Shown here: positions 6,761 through 8,977 of the stretch, piece by piece | Numbering within the stretch: the stretch's first letter is position 1 | Layout: each line of letters starts with the position of its first letter | From: an uncultured Chloroflexota bacterium | GTDB taxonomy: Bacteria > Chloroflexota > Dehalococcoidia > Lucifugimonadales > CAJWER01 | Direction of reading: 5' to 3' | Assembly (NCBI GenBank): GCA_913030785.1 | Contig: CAJWER010000113.1 | Span: forward strand, 1-8,977 | DNA length: 8,977 bases | Notes under the pieces: model-generated | Told to the model about the DNA's origin: nothing | Seen by the model: the letters and a program-made list of their open reading frames with translations, nothing else | Database searches by the model: none | Translations under genes and position numbers: made by a program

Positions 6761-7891
6761 CTAGCCCCCAGCCCCCAATTCCAATACCCTTGCCGCCGTG
6801 CCCCCCATTATCATCTCCCTGTCATGGGGGCTCAGGAACTCGCAGTACTTCTCTATCCATTGCCGCGACTGGCTGTAGGTGCAGAACCGGTTTTGGAACG
6901 GCATGTCAGTGCCCCACATGAGGTGGTCCGATCCTATGCGCTCCACCATCTGCTCAAGGGTGGGCCAAACCTCGCGGTAGGGGAAGTCGAACATGTCACC
7001 GAGGCGCACTGGGAAGCAGACCTCAAGGTTGCAGTTGTCGCTCTGAAATGGTTCCCATATCCCCTCGGGCAAGACGATCTTGCCGTCATCGACAAACAGG
7101 CGCCAGGGGAAGCCGTGGGTGAGGCTGCAGACGGCTTCGGGGTAGCGCTCCATCCAACGCATCAAGATACCGAGCTCGTTCAGGTAGCCCTGACGTTGCT
7201 CCTCCTCGGTCAGTGAACGCTCGCGATATCCGGGGCCTGAGCCGAGGGTGAAGAATATCGGAACGCCCAGGGATGTGGCTGCCTCCCAGAAGGGACGGCA
7301 GAAGCCATCGTCCCACGGCTCATCGCTGACCATGTATGTGAAGGGATTGATCTTGATGGCATGCAGGCCGTCAGTCTTGATGGCTGTGGTCAGCTCCGCG
7401 ATGACTGCATCGGGTTCGTCCCTGATGCGCCACTCGTCCACCGGGGCCATCGACACGAACCGATCGGGAAACAGCTTCACGCACTCCGACAAGTAATCGC
7501 TGCCTCGGACCAGCATCGGGTCTGTGTGGATGAGGGCGACGTCGACGCCGGCGTAGTCCATCTCGCCAATCATGCTGGCGGGCGTGAATTCGCCGCCGAG
7601 CACGTTCGGAGGGAAGTACTGCTTGGTGTGCTCCTCCCCGTTATGGTCCCAGACAAACCGGCCGCGAAGGTGGTCGAAGCGGAACCCCTTGTCAGGCATC
7701 TCGTCGATGTCCGATGATCCTTCGGGCGCAAGAACTGACGAGTCGGATGGGGCTCGGTCCCGTGTTCTGAACGCGGGTTGGTGGTGGCTGGCGTAGGCTG
7801 CTTGACCCCACCGCAAGTGTTCCCGCCCGCTGGCGTGTCCCGCCGGCGAGTCTACGGGCTCGAATATGTAGACGTGGGAATCGACGATCAT
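6761..7891 (-). CDS. Amidohydrolase-2 family protein with altered metal ligands
   Basis: A 376-aa protein of the amidohydrolase-2 group (TIM-barrel hydrolases and decarboxylases such as ACMSD). Visible features in order: the N-terminal strand IVDSHVYIF (2-10), an Arg/Asp/His-rich insertion (about 15-100), FPDRFVSMAPV (141-151), GLHAIKINPF (175-184), the strand VPIFFTLGSG (210-219), LTHGFPW (257-263) and MWGTDMPF (325-332). In the family, metal is held by an N-terminal HxH, a mid-barrel His and a late Asp. Here His6, His259 and Asp329 remain, but the second His of HxH is Tyr8, and the strand that usually carries the mid-barrel His reads FFTLG. Activity may therefore differ from the norm. ATG 7889-7891 is preceded by AGGGGG at 9 nt. 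In-frame ATGs at 7924 and 7972 are possible but less well supported. It follows the DedA gene at 92 bp and precedes the Gfo/Idh-like gene; substrate unknown. Confidence 0.87.
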   Translation of the reverse strand: MIVDSHVYIFEPVDSPAGHASGREHLRWGQAAYASHHQPAFRTRDRAPSDSSVLAPEGSSDIDEMPDKGFRFDHLRGRFVWDHNGEEHTKQYFPPNVLGGEFTPASMIGEMDYAGVDVALIHTDPMLVRGSDYLSECVKLFPDRFVSMAPVDEWRIRDEPDAVIAELTTAIKTDGLHAIKINPFTYMVSDEPWDDGFCRPFWEAATSLGVPIFFTLGSGPGYRERSLTEEEQRQGYLNELGILMRWMERYPEAVCSLTHGFPWRLFVDDGKIVLPEGIWEPFQSDNCNLEVCFPVRLGDMFDFPYREVWPTLEQMVERIGSDHLMWGTDMPFQNRFCTYSQSRQWIEKYCEFLSPHDREMIMGGTAARVLELGAGG

Positions 7892-7983
7892 GTTGTTTTG
7901 CCCCCTATTTGCGCTGTTCGCCATCGTGAGCCGCCCGGGTAGTTCACAGACCTGCCCTCCCTCGGGATCCATGCGACGACATT

Positions 7984-8589
7984 CTAGCCCGGTGCACTCC
8001 TCGCGCGTAACCTGTGAGCGAGACCAAGGGCGAGCAGGGCCGCGATCAGAGCAGTCCCGACGCCTACCGTGACCAACTCGAAAGTTTCGCCGATAAACTT
8101 CTCTATACGTTCGCCGTATATCATGACGAGAACGCCGATGATCATGAAGCGGGCGCCGCGGCCGATGATGGAGGCGATGATGAATGAGCGGCGGTCCATG
8201 TCCAGTACACCCGCCGTTATCGCGAACACCTTATACGGTATCGGCGTGAATGCCGCGATTATGGTGGCCCAGACACCGTAGCGCCTCAGCCAACCCTCGG
8301 CAGCGTCCACGATTCTTTCGGAGAAGAAGCGATCGAGTATGGGCCGGCCCAGCCTGCCGCCCAACCAATGGCCCGCGACGGCCCCCGCGACGGAGGCAAT
8401 GGTGACCATGATTGCGAGCCAGATAGCCAGATGCTGTTGTAGTAGGGCTACGAGGACCAGCAAAGGGTCCGGCGGTATGGGGAAAAATATCGATTCGGCG
8501 AAGGCTTCGACGGCCAAGGCCAGGATCGCCCACTCGCTGTCCGCGAAGGCGATCACCCAGTCGGAGAGGCTGTGGAACGCCTTTATCAC
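7984..8589 (-). CDS. DedA-family (VTT domain) membrane protein, YqaA-like
   Basis: A 201-aa inner-membrane protein of the DedA/SNARE-associated superfamily, whose better known members transport or flip lipid carriers and help maintain membrane potential. Hydrophobic segments fall at about 20-50, 54-75, 108-128, 134-157 and 172-192. The N-terminal signature ESIFFPIPPD (32-41) and the later FTPIPYKVFAITAG (114-127) with GRGARF (143-148) fit the YqaA-like branch. Between them is a basic amphipathic stretch (77-104). The C-terminus ends in an Arg-rich cytosolic tail (HRLRARS). The start is GTG 8587-8589, overlapping the preceding gene's TGA as GTGA. No good ribosome binding site precedes it, so translation probably depends on ribosomes finishing the upstream gene. 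A functional link to the 5-oxoprolinase gene is possible, but adjacency alone cannot show it. Confidence 0.9.
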   Translation of the reverse strand: MIKAFHSLSDWVIAFADSEWAILALAVEAFAESIFFPIPPDPLLVLVALLQQHLAIWLAIMVTIASVAGAVAGHWLGGRLGRPILDRFFSERIVDAAEGWLRRYGVWATIIAAFTPIPYKVFAITAGVLDMDRRSFIIASIIGRGARFMIIGVLVMIYGERIEKFIGETFELVTVGVGTALIAALLALGLAHRLRARSAPG

Positions 8590-8977
8590 TGCTGCTGGTC
8601 GCCGCCGGGCTCGATTGTGACCTCAAAGTCGTAGGTCCCGCCACCTACCGTTGCGGTTATGTGCTCAGGCGTTTCGGCGGGTGTAGAGCCTGCCGAGGGC
8701 GCGCGGGTCAGGCTCTTGCCATTGGCGTCTGTCACCTCGAAGCTGATCCCGTCGACGGCTACTGCGACGCGCTGGTCCACCTCAGGCGGGCCCGCAGCAA
8801 TCTCTTCAAGTAGGCGAACCTGCTCACGGAGCAGTCCCTGGGCTTCCTCTATGTCGATTGTCGAAAAAGTGACGGTGTTGCCTGGCACTGCCTGTGCCAT
8901 ACGATCCACGTCGACGCTTATCACGGTCGCGATGCGGGCGTATCCGCCCGTCGTCCCCCGATCGGCGAGCAGTATAG
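8586..8977 (-). CDS. pxpC: Biotin-dependent carboxyltransferase-like protein PxpC/KipA, C-terminal part with extra tail
   Basis: The 3' end of a gene that enters from the right edge; 129 codons are visible. The first residues, LLADRGTTGGYARIATVISVD, match the conserved C-terminal block of the AHS2 domain found in PxpC (5-oxoprolinase subunit C, KipA) and in allophanate hydrolase subunit 2. PxpA, PxpB and PxpC together open 5-oxoproline to glutamate with ATP. The following VPGNTVTF and an amphipathic helix (about 42-59) complete the usual domain end. After that comes a tail of about 70 residues not expected in this family. It has two strand-like repeats of similar pattern, VAVDGISFEV (72-81) and ATVGGGTYDFEV (108-119), separated by a Ser/Thr/Pro linker and finished by GGDQQQ. 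The partners pxpA and pxpB may lie beyond position 8977. Assignment as PxpC rather than another AHS2 protein is by family likeness only. Confidence 0.82.
   Translation of the reverse strand, partial: ILLADRGTTGGYARIATVISVDVDRMAQAVPGNTVTFSTIDIEEAQGLLREQVRLLEEIAAGPPEVDQRVAVAVDGISFEVTDANGKSLTRAPSAGSTPAETPEHITATVGGGTYDFEVTIEPGGDQQQ

Noticed and set aside
6740..7216. 158-aa rightward frame
   Set aside because: It is antisense to the amidohydrolase gene and has no family-like sequence.

Overview
The window reads as a bacterial chromosomal segment of moderately high GC. The gene set is a CehA/McbA-type PHP hydrolase pair, an amidohydrolase with a Gfo/Idh-like partner, acetamidase, PxpC and a DedA protein. 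This mix, together with frequent GTG/TTG starts and AGGAG-type ribosome binding sites, resembles free-living Chloroflexota (Dehalococcoidia/SAR202-like metagenomic genomes). The taxonomic guess is an inference from protein style, not a measurement.

Left part (1-1831). A leftward acetamidase/formamidase gene is cut by the window edge and carries two in-frame nonsense codons, so it is annotated as a pseudogene. Divergent from it is a complete rightward trehalose-6-phosphate phosphatase (otsB) with a TTG start. Convergent with otsB is a leftward gene for a small copper-binding lipoprotein of the plastocyanin/amicyanin fold.

Middle (1952-4925). Two adjacent leftward genes encode full-length PHP-domain metallohydrolases of exactly equal length (306 aa). 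They align without gaps at about 65% identity, so they are a tandem duplication. A near-consensus sigma-70 promoter lies about 65-70 bp upstream of the first. A stretch of about 420 bp with no assignable gene follows, then a rightward single-domain P-loop ATPase of the AAA_28 type.

Right part (4926-8977). About 540 bp contain no gene I can support, only short dyads and possible decayed coding traces. Then comes a leftward, probably co-transcribed series, read from the right edge: the C-terminal part of a PxpC/KipA-type 5-oxoprolinase subunit, a DedA-family membrane protein (GTGA overlap), an amidohydrolase-2 protein with an altered metal site, and a conserved Gfo/Idh-like protein of unknown function. 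A hairpin lies 3 nt past the last stop codon.

Several genes hydrolyse or process small organic amides, esters or cyclic compounds (acetamidase remnant, CehA-like PHP pair, amidohydrolase, PxpC). This fits an oligotrophic heterotroph with scattered catabolic genes. I see no mobile element, tRNA, rRNA, CRISPR array or defence cassette. The most noteworthy items are the double-nonsense acetamidase, the PHP duplication, the altered ligands of the amidohydrolase and the C-terminal tail of PxpC.
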